From positions 558,001-622,000 of the forward strand of contig JAJKFH010002311.1 of the NCBI GenBank assembly GCA_023333565.1: DNA of 64,000 nucleotides, read 5' to 3'. This document shows, piece after piece, positions 46,746 through 58,020 of this stretch. The stretch is from Puffinus mauretanicus (Eukaryota > Chordata > Aves > Procellariiformes > Procellariidae). The notes below the pieces were generated by a model that saw only the letters and a program-made list of their open reading frames with translations, did no database searches and had not been told where the DNA came from. Every line of letters begins with the position of its first letter. The stretch's first letter is position 1. The translations under genes and the position numbers were made by a program.

Positions 46746-47028
46746 TTAGGCACAATGCGACAAGGTGAGTTTGGCCAGTCCTTCACCGTGCATCCTGTAG
46801 AGCAGCTGGAACTCTGCAGGCAGCTGGTGGGACTCCTGCCACTTGGTCGTGAACTTTGTTCCCTTCTTATCATAGTAGTGGTACGGGAGGTCCTCCCTCG
46901 TGTTGGGGTCGAACCCAAAGGGCCAGAATCCGTACAAGTGGATCTCTTCACATATGGCAGAAGCAAGGGTATACATGAGAATACCTGTGCTCAGCCGCTT
47001 GGGAGACAAGTGTTTGTTCTTCCAGTAT
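46746..47028 (-). CDS. ST8SIA3: ST8SIA3 coding exon 4 (C-terminal catalytic part)
   Basis: Last coding exon, residues 287 (completed) to 380. It holds sialylmotif S (around STGILMYTLASAICEEIHLY, with Cys313), motif III (PYHYYD, His337) and motif VS (HQLPAE, His354 to Glu359), followed by the C-terminal HCA with Cys379. In the solved human enzyme His354 is the proposed catalytic base, and Cys162-Cys313 and Cys176 to a C-terminal cysteine form disulfides; equivalents are all present. Acceptor is TTTTTCACAG|A; TAA stop at 46748-46746. The four exons join to 1143 nt, 380 aa, the same length as human ST8SIA3. Confidence 0.98.
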
Positions 47029-47768
47029 CTGTGAAAAAAATAAAGGCACGTTAGTTTGGGGTGCAAGTAATGCCACGGGTTTGCTGTACGGAAAAAATAA
47101 TGCTACTGCCTGGAGACGATCAGTGCTGAGCGCTGATAGCCTGGGTAAGGCAAGGGTTGCTGTTCAGGTCAGCCTGTACCGACGGGAGTGCAGAACAACC
47201 TTAGCAGCACTCTGACCGACGGTCTCTCGTGGTCCCCTTCTGAATGTTTTTGGCTTTTAACCAGGAGAGGTAGTGCCCTAACCAGAAAGGTACGATTCAC
47301 TGGCTCCTGCTCCACGTGCATTTGCTAAAGAGGTGGCAACGTTATCTGCCTTTGATTTATTACAGTTCTCCTCGGACCGCCCCGCAGCTGTCTGTCAGCA
47401 TCCCCATTTGCTAGCCGAGAAGAGCAAGCTCTTCCACAAGCGGTGCTTTGCTTGTGCAGCATCCCACGCAGCTCCCCCGTACTCCCCCCGTCTGCGGAAG
47501 CAGCGGCAGGAGCGGAGCCCAGTGGCGGACCGTGCCCGGGCGCGAACAACCACCCCACCTCTGCTGTGCCGGGTGTACATCTGTAAGGCAGTAACTGAAG
47601 TACTGCAGCAACAACAAACCTGCCTTTGCTCTAAAAGCAAGCAGTAGCGGGTCCTGACTTGCTAGGCAGTGCCTACCAGACCAGGCATGAATAGAAAAAC
47701 ACATACAGTTGTGTTTGTACAGAGAGAGACGTATTTTGACAAGTTAAAAGCAAGGCAAAAATACACAC
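47029..47768 (-). other. ST8SIA3: ST8SIA3 intron 3
   Basis: 740 bp, GTGTGT donor, CACAG acceptor, phase 2. Nothing else recognised. Confidence 0.97.
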
Positions 47769-48326
47769 CTGTTAACGTGCTGCATTATATTTCCTGGCCA
47801 AGCCAACTGGACCTTTAGTTGCCCTCTATGCTCAACAAAGAAGTCAACCAGGGTTCTCGTGACTGTTGCTGACGTGTGGAAGAAAAAAGCGGGGATCCAA
47901 AGAATGGCCCCATCAAGCTTTTTCAAACTTAGAAAGAAGTTGTTGCGATCCTGAATGGTCAAAAGATTGTTGTAATACTTTTCCAGGATGCTGGGGTTGA
48001 AGGTTGTAAGGTTGGTTTTCCTTCCAACATCTTTTTGGAAAGCCTCGGTTGGAGCAAAATTGCAACGAAAAACAAAATCAGATTTATCTATTTCTTGCCC
48101 GCACTGACTCCCGGTCAGGATCCCACTATTTCCAACCACGGCACAAATGTTGTGATGCTTGTTCAGGATCGGCGACACGTCAGGAAGCAGCGATCTGAAG
48201 TTATTGCTAATAGAGAAAACGTACTTATGGCTGGAATAATCGTAATGCATCAGCTGTCCAATCCGAACACTATTCTTGGTCAAAGAAAAATTTTTTATTA
48301 CGTCGACGTGCTGAAGGATTTCTTGC
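47769..48326 (-). CDS. ST8SIA3: ST8SIA3 coding exon 3 (sialylmotif L)
   Basis: Residues 101 (completed) to 286, plus two bases of Arg287. ST8SIA3 transfers sialic acid from CMP-sialic acid in alpha-2,8 linkage onto sialylated glycans in the Golgi lumen, making di- and oligosialic acid, chiefly in brain. Sialylmotif L is clear (about 160-205: ICAVVGNSGIL, GSQCGQEID, FRCNFAPTEAF) and binds the CMP-sialic acid donor; Cys162, Cys176 and Cys189 are present. Likely N-glycan sites include Asn113 and Asn206. The acceptor is a T-rich tract ending TTTTAG|G; the donor is AACAG|GTGTGT. The sequence is almost identical to mammalian ST8SIA3. Confidence 0.99.
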
Positions 48327-50504
48327 CTAAAATAAAACAGAAAAAGAAAAGAAAACATGGAGTTATATTTCCCCTCTTTCTGTGGTGGAGAGATTTTCTT
48401 TCCAGCTAGACTTACATTTTTCTTTTTTTTTTTTTAATGTAGTAAAGTGGTTTCCTGAGCAATGTGGTGCAATGGCTTTTAAATTAATACAAACAGATAG
48501 GAATTACGGAGCTGGCTCCTTACCTAGTGCTCCGCTTGGCTTTACTGGGCGGTCCTGACTGACGCCAGCTACGGACGTGTCCGTGTCTCTTGGAACAGTG
48601 TCAGGATTAAAATATTGGATTCGCTGCGTAAGTCCGAGGCGTGCAGCTAACAGTCCAGCCCGCCCGCAGCCCCCACGCTGCGGGGTGGTGCACAACACAC
48701 TGCTGCCTGGGCTGCGATGCAGGCCGGGGGGCAAGTCTGTGCTGGGGCTCTCTGCGTGCACTGGACCGCGGATCTTTGGCAATGATGGGTTCCATGTTTG
48801 CCATGAGGTATGTGAAGCAAAACCAAGCAGTCCAGGATATTCAGTTGAATTAACGGTAGCTGATTTTTAAATATATATATTTTTTGTGTTCTCATTAAGA
48901 AGCTTTGAATCACAAAAACAAGTGACTGTTGCTGTCTCCATTTATGTAAACATAATTCCTTAATATCTTACTTGGGCAAGCACGCCAGCATTTTTACAAG
49001 GGTTATTAGAGATACTTAAAAACCAAACAAAACCAACCCTGCTCAGGAATTTCCCTTGCAGGGCATAAAATTAGAAAACCAATACCACTTTATTTGCTCA
49101 TGTTTATGAAAAACAAACAACCTTTCTTCCAGCTCGCATCCTCCCATGTCTAAGCATTAATGGAGTCCCACTGGGTGCCCTAATTATGGGTTATGGCTAA
49201 CGGACAAGTGCAAAGGCAGGCCCTGAGGCACTAGCTAAAATCACCAGAAGGGTGGCACAGAGGCAGGCTTATGAAGGATGAGCTGGTGGTGCCAGGAGTG
49301 AAGCAATACTGAGGGGTGGCCACTGTCACACCAGCCTGGGAGGTCCCCGGACAGGATGGGGCAGGCAAAGTGCCACCTCCTCCCTGTGACCCACAGCTCC
49401 TTAGGGGCAGCGGGCAGCGCTTGTCGGCACTAGAAGGCCATTACTTGCCCCGCTGTGCCGGCAGCAGCGCTGACCTGTGACCGGAGAGTGACCAGCAGGG
49501 AGGAGAGAAGTCCAAGCCCTGCCCGCCAGCACCGAGGGGTGCAGCAGCCCCATCCTGGCTCTGCCAGCTCCCTGGCCGCAGAGCCGAGGGGCCTGGGTTC
49601 CTGCTTCTCAGGTGGGATATGTGAGAGGAGTCTCTGAAAGAGCAGGCATTTGTCAGGACAAAATTACAGTCCAAGATGGTAATAGCTATCTTAAATGGCT
49701 ACATGTTTTTCTTTCCTTTTTATAGAATTTTAATATATATATATATATCAGTAAATATAAATTGTATCAAATATATATTTATTGATACACATATATATCT
49801 CAATAAAGCCAATAAATAAAAGAGGCTGGCCAGACACCACCAAGTTCACATCAGAGTGAGAAAACTGAAAGCACATTTTACTTCCCATTAAGTACGGAGC
49901 AGCTTTGAGGGAGCTGAAGGATCCAAGAAACCCTTTCCAGCAGGAAGGGAAAGGTGCAACCTGCGAGCAGCAGGCAGAAGGCAATGCACAAAGAGGGTGT
50001 CTCCGGTGGGTCCAGGCTCGACGGCCCCCATCCGAACCCCTCGCTCTGCCCACCCCCCAGCTGCAGCTGTGCTGGAAGGCAGAACAGGGCTGCCCTTGCT
50101 CAGAACTGCCGTTAGCTGGGAAGTTTAGCTGGGCGTGTGTTGGCCTCCATGAACACAGCATTTCATGGCTGTTACGGTCCGATTTGTCTCAAGTTTTAAA
50201 ACCCCAGCCATTTACCTTGAAGTAATGACAATTCCGCTTGCACACCGGGAAACTGGGTCACGTTCTGTTTGGTACAATAATGTGTGTTGCAGCCTGCTGT
50301 CCTGCTCTGAATTATCAATTCTTCCAAGATAGCTGTAATCGTCTGGGGAAATGCTCTGATTCAGCCTTTGTCTCTCACCGCTGGCAAATTACTCAGAGCT
50401 CAGAGTATTTAGCAGTCCCTGATTGTATTTTCTTAAACCCTGGGGGGAAGGGGACAGCCTCCGGGGAGTGAGAAGGGGAGGCGCGGGCGCAGCCGCACGC
50501 TCAC
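48327..50504 (-). other. ST8SIA3: ST8SIA3 intron 2
   Basis: 2.2 kb, GTGAGC donor, T-rich acceptor, phase 2. Contains an AT-rich foldback near 49735-49800. No other gene or element recognised. Confidence 0.97.
49730..49800. repeat. (TA)n run with short foldback
   Basis: A TA dinucleotide run followed by GTATCAA...TTGATAC inverted arms within ST8SIA3 intron 2. Confidence 0.8.
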
Positions 50505-50627
50505 CTCTGATGTGCGAACGCGGTGCGGTTGAAGGCCCACTTGGAGGGCTTCTCCTGCAGCTCGTGGGTCAGGGAGTTCGTGATGGGGACGAACGAGGGG
50601 TCCAGGAACTTCAGCGCGAACTGGGAC
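50505..50627 (-). CDS. ST8SIA3: ST8SIA3 coding exon 2 (stem region)
   Basis: 123 bp encoding residues 60 (completed) to 100, with two bases of Arg101. It gives SQFALKFLDPSFVPITNSLT, then HELQEKPSKWAFNRTAFAHQ, matching the human luminal stem segment; Asn93 in NRT is a likely glycosylation site. Acceptor TTTCCAG|G, donor CAGAG|GTGAGC, phase 2 at both ends, so the exon could be skipped without a frameshift. Confidence 0.98.
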
Positions 50628-50635
50628 CTGGAAAC

Positions 50636-50695
50636 GAGCGCACGGACCCACGCAGACACACACGCACGGACCCACGCAGACACACACAGACCCGC
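50636..50695. repeat. CACGGACCCACGCAGACACA tandem repeat
   Basis: Between two and three units of about 22 bp within ST8SIA3 intron 1, starting a few bases from the exon 2 acceptor. Confidence 0.85.
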
Positions 50696-50770
50696 AGCCC
50701 GTTACTGGCCGTGCCCGACCCGCCCCCGTGTCGGCCGGTTCAGCACCGCGGACAGCGCCGGCCGCGCCGC

Positions 50771-50865
50771 GCCGAGCCGGGCTCTACCGGGCTGGGCCGG
50801 GCTCTACCGGGCTGGGCCGGGCCGGGCCGGGCTGTACCGGGCCGTACCGGGCCATGCCGTGTCGG
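50771..50865. repeat. GGGCTCTACCGGGCTGGGCC minisatellite
   Basis: About five imperfect units of 15-20 bp built from gggctctaccgggct and gggccg within ST8SIA3 intron 1. Confidence 0.85.
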
Positions 50866-51270
50866 GCTGCTCCCCACCCTTCACCACCCCCGGAGCATTA
50901 CGGTTCCCACGCCCGGCCCGCCCCCCGCCCGGTACCGCGGTCCCCAGGGGGTTCTCCCGCTCCCCTCAGGCTCCGTGGGGCTCTCCCGCGGGGCGCGGAG
51001 CACGGCCGGGGCTGGGTGCGGGGGCAGGGCGCGGGGCGCGGGGGGAGCCGCATCCGCGCTGCGGGCGAGCGGCTGCGCCGAGCGCCCGGGCCGTGGCCGC
51101 GGGGCCTTCCCGGGCCCGCCCGCCCAGCCGGGGCTCCCCCCGGGAACAGCACGGGAGGCAGCGGGGCCGGCGGGGGGACGGAAGGGAAGGGATGGGAAGG
51201 GCGGACCCCCGCCCCCGAGCCGGGCCGAGCCGTGCCCAGCCGGGCCGGCCGCTCCGCGCCGCGCCCTCAC

Positions 51271-51449
51271 CTGAATCCCGCGTGGAACATGTACATGCGG
51301 GGCCCCCCCGGGCCGGCGGCGCGGGGCGCGCCGAAGATGTTGTCCTTCTTGAGGGAGACGTAGCTGATGAGGGAGAGGATGAGCAGCGCGATGCTCAGCA
51401 TCACCAGCCCCAGCACGCTGGCCACCCGCACCATCTTGCAGCTCCTCAT
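51271..51449 (-). CDS. ST8SIA3: ST8SIA3 coding exon 1 (cytosolic tail, signal anchor)
   Basis: Start exon of the type II Golgi membrane sialyltransferase. It begins MRSCKMVRVASVLGLVMLS with a short basic cytosolic tail, a single hydrophobic signal-anchor helix (about residues 9-31, ending LILSLISYV) and the first stem residues, ending RMYMFHAGF plus two bases of Arg60 at a CAG|GTGAGG donor. The ATG at 51449-51447 corresponds to the start of human ST8SIA3 and the total length matches exactly. The stem between residues 35 and 50 (NIFGAPRAAGPGGP) is the most diverged part. The exon sits in a CpG island. Confidence 0.98.
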
Positions 51450-51500
51450 GCCGGGAGGCGGCCCCGCGGCTGGGCGTGTGCGGGGGGGGCTGCCGCGGGG

Positions 51501-51506
51501 CTACAT
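51501..51506 (-). other. Start-stop upstream element (ATG-TAG) before ST8SIA3
   Basis: On the sense strand an ATG is followed at once by TAG, 51 nt before the main ATG. Such minimal upstream ORFs can hold back ribosomes. It matters only if transcription starts upstream of it. Confidence 0.6.
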
Positions 51507-51760
51507 GGGGGGCGGCGGGCGCGGGGGCGGCGGGCGCGGGACGGCGGCGGGGACGGGGCCGGCACCGCCGGCAGCCGGAGAGAAAATGGAGGGACCGAGC
51601 GGCGGCGCGATGAAATGGCAGCCGGGAGCGGCCGCCCCGCCGTCCCGGCCCCGGCAACCGCGGCAGCGCCGCCGTGCCCCCCCGGCGGCCGCCCCGGCCT
51701 GCCCCCCTCGGCCTGCCCCCCTCGGCCTGCCCCCCCGGCAGCCCCGGCGCACGCACCGGC

Positions 51761-52219
51761 AGCCGCCGTGCCTCCCGACAGCCCCGGTGCCACCCCAGCA
51801 GCCCCGGCGTGCCCCCCAACAGCCCCAGGGTTCCTCCGCGACAGCCCGGGTGTCTGCCCCAGCAGCGCCGGGTACACAACCTCGCATCCCAAGTGTGCCC
51901 ACCCTGACATCCCTGGGGTGCCCCCGACAATGCTGGCGTGCCCAGAGTACCCTTCCCACTGCCTTGGGGTGCCCTGCAGTGACCCCCCAAAAGACCGGGG
52001 TGGCCCAGCCTGGCAGCCCCAGTGATCCCCCGACAGCCCCAGTGACCCCCGAGCCCTATGGGTGCATGTGGGGGCTGAGCACGGCTGCAGACTGCCTGAA
52101 CCGCGGGGAGCCCGGGCTGCTTGGGACCCTGTGCCTTCGCTGGGGGACCAGTGTCTGGGTGGGTGCGCAACATCCCCCTGCCCCCCAGCACAGGGCCGCG
52201 GGGCTACGGGATTTCCCTG
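51761..52219. other. Proline-codon-rich GC sequence upstream of ST8SIA3
   Basis: C-rich loosely repetitive DNA (ccccagcagccccgg-like units, about 51660-52050) between the ST8SIA3 promoter and the LTR. Long frames are artefacts of composition. Nothing else recognised. Confidence 0.6.
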
Positions 52220-52577
52220 TGTCCTGGTTTCAGCTGGGATAGAGTTAATTTTCCTCCTGGTAGCTGGCATGGTGCTGTGTCTTGGATTCAGTATGAGAAT
52301 CATGTTGATAACACACTGATTTAGTTTTAGTTGTTGCTAAGTAGTGCTTTACACTAGTCAAGAACTTTTCAGCTTCTCGTGCCCTGTCAGCGAGAAGCTG
52401 GCAGGCGGCACAGCCAGGACAGCTGACCCAAATGGCCAACCATACGACATCATGCTCAGTATATAAACTGGGGGGAGTTGGCCGGTGGGGGGTGACCGCT
52501 GCTCGGGAACTGGCTGGGCATCAGTCAGTGGGTGGTGAGCAATTGCATTTTGCATCACTTATTTTGTATATTCTTTT

Positions 52578-52609
<32 letters not shown>

Positions 52610-52815
52610 TATCATCATCATCATCTTCATTACCATCATTATTATTATTATTATTATTATTTTTTCCCCTTCCTTTTCTGTCCTATTAAACTGTCTTTAT
52701 CTCAACCCATGAATTTCACTTTTTTTTTCTGATTCTCTCCCCCATCCCACTGGGAGGGGAGGAGTGAGCAAACGGCTGTGTGGTGTTCGGCTGCCTGCTG
52801 GGTTAAACCACAATA
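52220..52815 (+). mobile_element. Solo LTR of an avian endogenous retrovirus (ERVL-like)
   Basis: Starts TGTCCTGGTTTCAGCTGGGA and ends GGTTAAACCACAATA, the termini of an LTR family I recognise from many bird genomes (usual end CACGACA; the last bases look mutated). Flanks CCCTG (52215-52219) and CCCGG (52816-52820) match at four of five positions, fitting a 5-bp target duplication. Inside are a TATATAAA box (52460-52467) and an ATTAAA signal (52685-52690). No internal viral genes remain. It lies about 770 bp upstream of the ST8SIA3 start in the opposite orientation. Family name not assignable by eye. Confidence 0.88.
52578..52660. repeat. (ATC)n / (ATT)n microsatellite inside the LTR
   Basis: About 15 ATC triplets, then interrupted, then about 8 ATT triplets; probably expanded within the LTR after insertion. 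Confidence 0.95.
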
Positions 52816-55800
52816 CCCGGTGATGCTCTAAATCACTGTATGGCATGTACAGTGCTGCAGAAGTCTATGCCACAGCCTGCACCTGGGCAATGCAAAACCC
52901 GAAGCTGGCTCAGGAGACGCCTCGATCTTTAAAAGCCTGGTGTTTAGGGCATGCTACCACCTAAAAGAACCCTACTGGTGATTAAACTGCCCCACACAGC
53001 AAATTTCATGTGAACTCCAAGAGAGCCTGACTTCTGTAATCTGAGGAATGTCTTTTAAGAACATGGCTTGCACGCTGCAATACTTTCAGTGTTTCTTCAA
53101 GCTACGTTTTTTTCCTTATAAAGCTCGCCCCCATAGACAGCTCTGCCTCTGAGCCCTGAGTTCATAGAAGTGCCTTATAAATAATAAATACTGTCTTTGT
53201 AGCACCATCCTTGCTCTGGGCTATATCCTACGAGCTCTCCATGCATGAAGCTCTCTTTGAAGAGGAGGAACATGAGGAGCTTGCAGGGTTGGGTTTTACA
53301 TCGCAGCATGGTTCTTCAGCCTTCGGTGGGAATTTGGCCTGAGTACGGCCTGGAGGTCTATGATGTCCCATTCCTGTGGGATACTTGTGGCTTTGGTGGA
53401 GAGAGAAAAGGATGGAAATGTAGGAAATAATACTGTTTTGATATAGGAGATGGGTTTTTTACATGACTCTATATGGTTTCTGTTGTCGTCTACCCAGTGC
53501 ATGGTGTCCCCAGCTTCAACATGTCCACCCAGGCGTCCCAGGATATACCATCCACAACTTTTTGCCTTTAGATATTTTGGAAATCAATTCTATAATACTT
53601 AACATTGTCTTGCGTAGGTTCTGACCATGTGTCCTGGAGCTGGGTATAAACCCCAGAGTGCGACTGTACAGCCCTCGTGTCGTGCACCTTTCCACTTTTC
53701 TGGCACTCCTCAGGCAGAAGAACTCCCAGCCACTGGGTTTTGTACAAAACTCCCAACTACCTCCGTGAAAGTTAATGAGCGAGAGCGAAGTACTTATTGC
53801 CAACAGGCTGCCGGACAAGTGGGGCTTTCCCCTTCTGCAGCTGGCCCTGCGATGTCCTGGAGCGCACTACATCTGTCACCCGGCAGCTGGGCACAAGCTG
53901 TGCGTGGATCAGAGGCTTTTCATCACGAGTGGGTGAGCAGCATGGGAAGGCTACGCGTTGTCCTGGTGGCCCAGGCAAAGCCCCTGGCAGCAGAGGCAGA
54001 TGAAGCCGGTCAGGAGACATTGCCTAGGCAGAGCTTTGATGCTGGGAGAGGGATGTGTTGGCAATGGCAGGACAGCGGGAGGAGCAGCGGTGCTCCTGTG
54101 TCACTGCTGTTGGGGACAGCCCAGCCAGAACAGTGCGGAGCTGGAGGAAGGGGGTCGATGGCACGCCAACCCCGGGTTTGGACCCATTTTGCCCCTTGAT
54201 CCTGCCCAATTTCTCTGTGCAAATGAGACCCGAGAGGACATTGGAAAGGTGCTTTGGCAAGAAATGTTTAAAAACCCGTCCGTGTGCCGCAGCCGCTCTC
54301 CTTTTGACCCCGTTGTGAGCCCCAGCCCCGGCAGTGCCGTCCCCTGCGCACACCAACAAGTTGCGGTGGAAACAAAGGCAGTTCTTGCTTCAGATTTTTC
54401 AGAGATAGCAATATGTCAGGAGCCCCTGGAGAGGCTGAAAGTAAATGAATCAGTGCTGGAAAGTGAAGGATATCATCCGCGCTGAATGGTGAAAAGGAGT
54501 CCTGAACAGTATCTTCATTGATTTTCCTGTAATTGACACAGAAGCTCGGCTCGCCGGAGGCTGCGGGCGAGAGGAGTGGGGAGGCCCAGGTACAGAGCTC
54601 CCTGCCCCGCAACCTGGAACATTTCTCCTCAATTAGGTGGCTTTTTTGTGTGAAGCTGGGAAAGAGGCGGTGGAAAAGCCAGCATTTTCACTATTCACAG
54701 GGTGCTTTGCGAGCTGCATTGAAGACAAGGGGCAGAGAAGGATGTGTCCCATGCCTTCACGTCACCAGCTGCTTCCCACCGCCCCTGCAGCAGCGGTGAA
54801 AGCCCCGGCGTGCAGGTTACACCGAGTCCTTGGCTGGTGATAAATACCTGTCCTTAAGTGAGCGTGTTTGCTAGAAAATACAACAGTGGCACACAGTAGG
54901 AGATCTGTAGGAACTACTGTTTAGATTAGATTTGAGGCTCTCCAGGGAGGAATGTGCCTTCCACATGAACGCTCTCCGCCTGCAGCTGCAGTGCCCCAGC
55001 GTAGCTGACAGACCCTGCTCCCCGGGCGCTCGACGGACACCCTGCCCCGCCGGCCGGCACCCGAGCAGGGGATTTCTGAAAGGAGATGTCACTGCCGGCC
55101 GAGAGCGACTCGCAGTAAGGGGTGAGTGCTCTTTCCAGCGGCTCTGACGCGCTGCGCATGCTTGGCCCCGACGAGGAGGTGCTGGATTTCCCTGCAGCCG
55201 ATGCGTGCCTGGCAAGTGCTGGGTGCAGTATTCCTCCAGACCTCTTTAAGTCATGAAAATCAGATCTGCTGCAGCAAAACACAACCCAGCCACGACTTCC
55301 CTCCCTGCGCCCAAAGGAGGAGAGCGGCCCGCGGGGCTGGCAGTGCGCAGACCTCCTGCGGCCATCCCGGGCAGGCAGGGCTGGCACCGCCAGCAGAGCC
55401 CCGGGGCTGCCGGGGCTGCTCGTTGTAACGAGAAATGGAGCCTGCGGTGGGTGCGGAGAGCAGGGGTTGGGAGAGAGAGAGGGTCTGGCTGTGACTGCGA
55501 GCGGCGTTAGCATCGTGGCCGGGGGAGCTGCCAGGGAGCGGTGGGTGCTGGGCAGGGCAGGAGGACCGGCCCGGAGGTCCTCACCAGCCATCAGTGTTTG
55601 CCCAGTTGCCAATAGGGAAAAAACCTCCAGCAGATGCATCTGACGGGATTTTTACCGACGCTAGAAAAGAAATGCATTTGAAACAGGGACAAGGATTCAA
55701 CGAGCCGGAGCAGAGGAGAGACGTTTCAGCGGAGGAGAAGCGCAGCTACACCACATAAAAGAAACCAGAGGCATCGATTCGCTTTCAAGCTCGACCGAGG

Positions 55801-56521
55801 AAACACCCATGGGGTCGGGTGGGCGCTTAGGAAAGGTTCCCACTTTTTGACCTATTCATGGAAATGGGACATAGTCTTTTTAACTCTACAGGAAAGTTGT
55901 GCTTTGAAGATTTACCCCCACTGAAATCAACCTTTTCCGGACTATCTTCCCTCCTTTGAAGCTGGTGTTTAGGGTCTCCAAGCATAAGGGGGTCTTGGTC
56001 TGGCTGACTGCACCCAAAATAGTTTTAAAACCAGGTGCTTGTCAGCCTGCTGGTGTGTGTAGATCTATGAATTTATTACCAGGAGCATTCTCCCTCCTCA
56101 GCCGCGTTGAGCAGCCAAGGCTGCTGATTTGCAGCGTCTCCGCTTGCACTGAGAACGCGTTCCCCGGGGAAGGCGGTGAGGAGCGAGCCACCTGCGGCTC
56201 CCGTCGCGCTGCCGTGCTAACGAACCACCCGCTCCCCAAGTCTTAAAGCAGTTGCAGCAGCCAACAGGGGCAGGAGCCAGCTGCAGGGAGAGCAGCACAG
56301 GGGACGGCACTGGGGTGGGTGCTCGGGGCTCGCTCTGGCGGGAAACCCAGAGCCCGTCTGGGGCTGTCATGGCAGGAGGACACAGCAGAGCTACCTGAAA
56401 TGGGGTGGGCATCCCACAGGCTTTGCCACCTGTGCCCGGCAGGGACATCGCACCATGGGCTGTGACAGCAGCAGTGCATGCCTGAAAAATATTGCTGCTT
56501 AGTGGCCATTTAAGCACGAGA

Positions 56522-56722
56522 GCTGGACCCAGACCGGGCCCAGGCAGGACCCAGGCCAGGCCCAGGCAGGACCGAGGCAGGGTCCAGGCAGGACCCAGGC
56601 GGGACCCAGGCGGGACCTAGGCGGGACCCAGACAGGACCCAGGCTGGACCTAGGCGGGACCCAGGCTGGACCTAGGCGGGACCTAGGCAGGACCCAGGTG
56701 GGACCTGGGCAGGACCCCGGCC
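56522..56722. repeat. GGCAGGACCCA minisatellite
   Basis: About 200 bp of 10-11 bp units (ggcaggaccca, gcgggacctag), around 18 copies, moderately diverged. Confidence 0.92.
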
Positions 56723-57528
56723 GCCTCCGCACCAAGCCCCTGCGGTTTCCCTGAGTCACTCCCCTGAACGAAGGCCCCGAGGTTTCTGCTGATGCAGCGC
56801 CGGGGTAGCTAAATGCTTTGTTGAATTCCTGCCCGAGTGTGCCTAAGTGCTTTCAGCCTGGGTGGCTGCTGAATTGGGTTTCCTGGGACAATTATTTTGA
56901 GCATAAGTACCCAAAGTCTGCTCGAGTCCTTTTCTAAGTGCTTAAGTTATTTTGTTTTAAAAATCTGGCACTGCATCCTTATACCTGCGGTCAGACCAGT
57001 CCCAGATATGTATTTATTTTAATTATATTTGCAAAAACGCTTGCTGGACATAAAGGGCACGCGTCTCTTTCTGACTTTACTATGTACAGTATTTTCTTTC
57101 AGCCTTTGAGCCCTCACTTTTCTGGCAGCCCCAGAGCCTGCTGCCCCAGGCAGCCCCAGGCGCAGGCTGGCCCACACGTTGCTCGCATCCCACCGGGAAT
57201 GTGCGGGAATTCAGCCCCAAGCCTCAGCAGGAAACAATGTCAAAACCCAGGAATAATCCTAGTGTGCCAACAGGGAGGGAGCCGCGTGCGAGTGGTTACC
57301 GCCTCCACCCACTGCTGCTATAAATGCAAGACAAGGGTTAGTTAAGCGGAGCTTTGCAAGCCTGGCAGGTGAGAGTTAGGCAGAAGTGACAGCCCGGTGG
57401 CCGCGGGAAGCTCAGGCGCACGCAGGGGGTGGGAACAGGCCTTTGCACCGCGTGGTGGGCTCCATCTCGTCCCCACCTCCAGCTTTAGAACAGGCACACC
57501 GGCGGAGGCGGTGCGGGCGGCGGGCGGG

Positions 57529-57562
57529 CTGCCTTTGCCCTGCCTTTGCCCTGCCTTTGCCC
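57529..57562. repeat. CTGCCTTTGCC tandem repeat
   Basis: Three copies of an 11-bp unit. Confidence 0.9.
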
Positions 57563-57928
57563 AGCCAGCGGCTGCCTGGGACAGCCGGAGGAGGTTCCTG
57601 GGGACTGGGGGGAACACGGAGACAACAGGTCTGGGGAAATCGCCAGATTATTATTCATGCTTCACCTAGTTAAACCACCAGGAATTTACTAAATGCTTCA
57701 GGATTTAAGCTAGTCATCTCTTTTAATAGTTTACTGTTTTTCAAACCAGCTGGTTTGTGGCACTGTGTTAAAGTTTCCCATGCTAATTTACTGCACTTCC
57801 CTCCCAAAGTAAACCAGAGAGATCCCAGAGTGAAGAGCGCGAGTGGTCCCATGCCAGAGCCTCCTCTCTGGAGCGGAGCAAGAGGCAGCGAGCCCAGCTG
57901 CGCCCCCAGCCCTGCTCTGCTGCTCGCT

Positions 57929-58020
57929 GCAGCGGTGCCTGGCACCGCAGCGATGCACGGCACTGCAGCGATGCATGGCTCTGCAGTGATGCACAGCACT
58001 GCAGCAATGCACGGCGCTGC
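57929..58020. repeat. GCAGCGATGCACGGCACT minisatellite
   Basis: About five 18-bp units with substitutions (gcagtgatgcacagcact, gcagcaatgcacggcgct). Confidence 0.92.

Larger units (their letters stand above)
50628..51270 (-). other. ST8SIA3: ST8SIA3 intron 1
   Basis: 643 bp, GTGAGG donor, TTCCAG acceptor, phase 2, very GC-rich. It contains two small tandem repeats, listed separately. Confidence 0.97.
50450..51760 (-). promoter_or_regulatory. ST8SIA3: ST8SIA3 5' CpG island and promoter region
   Basis: CpG-dense sequence over exon 2, intron 1, exon 1 and about 300 bp upstream. No TATA box is evident, consistent with a CpG-island promoter. A start-stop ATGTAG lies upstream of the coding start (51506-51501). 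Transcription start unknown. Confidence 0.7.

Noticed and set aside
50881..52303. Minus- and plus-strand frames of 285-500 codons around ST8SIA3 exon 1
   Set aside because: GC-rich artefacts overlapping the real exon in other frames; part runs into the LTR.
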